Both the position numbers and the translations under genes were made by a program. The notes below the pieces were generated by a model. The model had not been told where the DNA came from. It did no database searches and saw only the letters and a list, made by a program, of their open reading frames with translations. From Actinomycetes bacterium (GTDB taxonomy: Bacteria; Actinomycetota; Actinomycetes; Mycobacteriales; Micromonosporaceae), in contig JAEZGP010000670.1 of the NCBI GenBank assembly GCA_023437285.1, positions 1-6,620 of the forward strand: a stretch of DNA of 6,620 nucleotides, in the 5' to 3' direction. How positions within the stretch are numbered: the stretch's first letter is position 1; the number at the start of each line of letters is the position of its first letter. Shown one piece after another: positions 5,271-6,620 of this stretch.

Positions 5271-5293
5271 CATGGGTACTTAGTGGCATGGCC
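5268..5293 (+). promoter_or_regulatory. Inverted repeat over the start of the 155-residue membrane protein gene
   Basis: GGCCATG (5268-5274) and CATGGCC (5287-5293) form a perfect 7-bp dyad with a 12-base spacer. The right arm contains the ATG start. The spacer holds the only -10-like sequence, TACTTA (5277-5282), which is imperfect for TANNNT. This could be an operator over the core promoter. Its left arm touches the upstream hairpin. Chance is possible given the base composition. Confidence 0.3.
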
Positions 5294-5755
5294 ATCTTCA
5301 CGCGTGCCCGTACGGCCACAAGCTCGGGCACACTTGCGATCATCGTACTGGTGCTGGCCTTCGGTAATCAGGCATACACCGAATGGGCAGCACGTCATGC
5401 GCAGGGCGACACCGCGTGGGATCTTTTCCTACGTACGCTCGCCTGGCCGGCGTGGGCGTTCAGCGGCAAGGACGTGCTCGCGCACGACCTGCGGGCACTA
5501 CTGCTGATCGTCTTCGTTGCGGCGATCATCGGCGCGGCCGCCAGTGGCGTGTCGGCAGGCGCCGCCGCGTTCTTTCTGGGCTGGTTCGCAGTGATTTTCG
5601 GGGCGGCGCTCGCCGCCATGCTCACCGCGTTCCTGACCAGGGACGCGTCGCTCTACAGTGCGATTCTGGCGGCGGCGAACGCCGCCGCCTACGGCCTCAT
5701 CGTCGGCTGGATCGTGGGCATCGCGACCGCAGCCGGCCGCAAAGCGGCGGGATAG
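5288..5755 (+). CDS. Four-helix-type membrane protein of unknown function
   Basis: The product has 155 residues. Hydrophobic segments lie at about 13-29, 69-88, 91-117 and 124-150 (the last perhaps broken), so it is an integral membrane protein with about four helices. The loop between the first two (30-68) is the main soluble part and carries several Trp and charged residues (EWAARHAQGDTAWDLFLRTL). The last three helices are very rich in Ala and Gly. A basic N-terminus (TRAR) and C-terminus (GRK) suggest both ends are cytoplasmic. No enzymatic motif is visible and I do not recognise the family. ATG 5288 is chosen because longer in-frame starts lie inside the preceding gene; no Shine-Dalgarno is seen, so initiation may be leaderless. 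Hairpins flank it on both sides, suggesting a single-gene unit. Confidence 0.8.
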   Translation: MAIFTRARTATSSGTLAIIVLVLAFGNQAYTEWAARHAQGDTAWDLFLRTLAWPAWAFSGKDVLAHDLRALLLIVFVAAIIGAAASGVSAGAAAFFLGWFAVIFGAALAAMLTAFLTRDASLYSAILAAANAAAYGLIVGWIVGIATAAGRKAAG

Positions 5756-5775
5756 TTCCGCCGATCGTCACCAGC

Positions 5776-5808
5776 GGTGCCCCGGTCGCGGCGACGGGTC
5801 GGGGCACC
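5776..5808 (+). terminator. Strong hairpin terminator after the membrane protein gene
   Basis: GGTGCCCCG (5776-5784) and CGGGGCACC (5800-5808) are perfectly complementary, a 9-bp GC-rich stem. The 15-base loop can form an inner GTCG/CGAC hairpin. It lies 20 bases after the TAG stop and before the next promoter. There is no U tract, as in many actinomycete terminators. Confidence 0.7.
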
Positions 5809-5823
5809 ACCTTCCAGCGCGGC

Positions 5824-5852
5824 TTCACATGACCGGCGCCCGTGAGTAACCT
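5824..5852 (+). promoter_or_regulatory. Promoter of the coiled-coil membrane protein gene
   Basis: TTCACA (5824-5829, five of six matches to TTGACA), a 17-base spacer and TAACCT (5847-5852) make the best -35/-10 pair on the plus strand in this window. Transcription would start at 5859-5860, on or next to the A of ATG 5860, so the mRNA would be leaderless. It follows directly after the hairpin at 5776-5808. Confidence 0.65.
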
Positions 5853-5859
5853 CTGACCC

Positions 5860-6620
5860 ATGCCGGCCACCGTTTCGCAGCAGGACCAGCGCGGGGCGCG
5901 ACCGCTCGTCATCGTGTTCTGGGCAGGCGTGGGCCTCGCCCCCCTCGCGGCACTGTTGTTCCTGGTCGGAGCCACGCGGATCGCCGGCGTCTTCGCCGTA
6001 CTGACCATGGTCCTGATCGGACTGTCGATCACGCTGCGGCGCGACTCCGATTCGGTGCGCATCGAGCTGCAGGAGACCCTGCTCGGCGAGCTCGACCAGC
6101 TTCGCAACGACGTACGCGACGATATGGCCACCGCCGCCCGCAACACCCACCGGACGCTCACCGAGCGGATCAACGTGCTGACCGAGACGGTCGAGCGGGT
6201 CCGCAACCAGGCCGAGGGCATCGAGGCCGTGCGCGTCCAGTTGCAGCAGGTGCGGGCCCAGGTCGAGGAGTTGCAGACCCGCCCGGCCGCGCAGGTGAGC
6301 GGCGCCCCCCACCAGCGTCAGCCGGCCGCGCCGCCCGGCGCACCCGGCGTGGTGCGCACCGAGACGGTCGAGGTCACCCGCCGCACCATGACAGTCGAGG
6401 GCGAGGAACGCGGCACGGTCTACGGCTCGCGCGCCGCCGAGGAGCCCGTCAGCTCCGGGGCGCGCCGCGGCGGTGGTCGCCGCCGCGCGGCCGAGGACTC
6501 CTTCGACGACTGGGACGACGCCAGCCCGCGCTGGGGCGCCTCCGGCCACGGCGACCGCCCGCAGGACTGGGACGAGTCGCCGCAGTCGTGGCGGGCCGAG
6601 GAGTGGCATGAGCCCACGGG
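5860..6620 (+). CDS. Membrane-anchored coiled-coil protein with Trp/Asp-rich tail (C-terminus off the window)
   Basis: The frame is open from ATG 5860 to the window end, giving 253 codons and no stop. After a 13-residue polar start come two hydrophobic segments at about 14-37 and 40-58, likely a membrane hairpin. Residues 62-140 are highly charged with repeated Leu/Val/Ile spacing (for example IELQETLLGELDQL and VRVQLQQVRAQVEELQ), a probable coiled coil. A Pro/Ala/Gln linker (141-163) follows, then a charged stretch (VVRTETVEVTRRTMTVEGEE, 164-183), an Arg/Gly patch (202-209), and an acidic tail with Trp at 218, 225, 237, 244 and 249. I do not recognise the family. A membrane anchor, coiled coil and disordered tail suggest a scaffold or envelope-associated role, which is inference. 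No Shine-Dalgarno is present; the promoter points to leaderless translation. Confidence 0.85.
   Translation, partial: MPATVSQQDQRGARPLVIVFWAGVGLAPLAALLFLVGATRIAGVFAVLTMVLIGLSITLRRDSDSVRIELQETLLGELDQLRNDVRDDMATAARNTHRTLTERINVLTETVERVRNQAEGIEAVRVQLQQVRAQVEELQTRPAAQVSGAPHQRQPAAPPGAPGVVRTETVEVTRRTMTVEGEERGTVYGSRAAEEPVSSGARRGGGRRRAAEDSFDDWDDASPRWGASGHGDRPQDWDESPQSWRAEEWHEPT

Noticed and set aside
5689..6609. Open frame of 306 codons on the minus strand opposite the coiled-coil protein gene
   Set aside because: The plus-strand frame has a strong promoter, membrane helices and a coherent coiled coil; the antisense product is low-complexity and crosses the terminator hairpin.
1..6620. CRISPR arrays, insertion sequences, rRNA or tRNA genes
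   Set aside because: No regularly spaced repeats, transposase motifs, terminal inverted repeats or RNA gene signatures were seen on either strand.

Overview
This is GC-rich DNA (often 75-80% G+C in coding parts) from an actinomycete. The folP-folB-folK-DUF3180 order, translational overlaps of the ATGA/GTGA type, and several genes that appear to start directly at the transcription start (leaderless) all fit Actinomycetota. The protein flavour suggests Micromonosporaceae or a close relative, but that family-level guess is inference.

Left part, minus strand (about 1-1140): three tightly packed genes read leftwards and out of the window. They encode a 108-residue two-helix protein resembling VirB2/TrbC pilins in layout, a 120-residue two-helix protein resembling VirB3/PrgI in layout, and the N-terminus of an acidic, proline-rich protein. 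A promoter (-35 GTGACG, -10 TATTCT) lies about 120 bases upstream of the first gene. Its leader can fold so that an 8-bp stem abuts a strong Shine-Dalgarno. I read this as the front of an uncharacterised type IV secretion or conjugation-like operon; the identification rests on topology and order, not on a decisive motif.

Middle, plus strand (1309-3584): divergently, folP (dihydropteroate synthase), folB (dihydroneopterin aldolase) and folK (HPPK) form a translationally coupled folate operon with 4-base overlaps. FolB and FolK make the pterin pyrophosphate that FolP joins to p-aminobenzoate. The DUF3180 membrane protein follows, with its own -10 hexamer overlapping the folK stop codon.

Right part, plus strand (3656-6620): an RbsC-like ABC-permease-fold protein with long disordered tails and no visible ATPase or binding protein, a 98-residue soluble protein, a 155-residue multi-helix membrane protein, and an open-ended protein with two membrane helices, a coiled coil and a Trp/Asp-rich tail. 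These genes are punctuated by hairpins at 5246-5270 and 5776-5808 and by individual promoters, so the right half looks like a series of separately promoted genes and not one operon.

The clearest non-coding pattern is a TANNNT hexamer placed 12-13 bases before the start codon of folP, the DUF3180 gene, the 98-residue gene and the coiled-coil gene, none with a Shine-Dalgarno. Two of the promoters in the window also share an exact 14-bp repeat.
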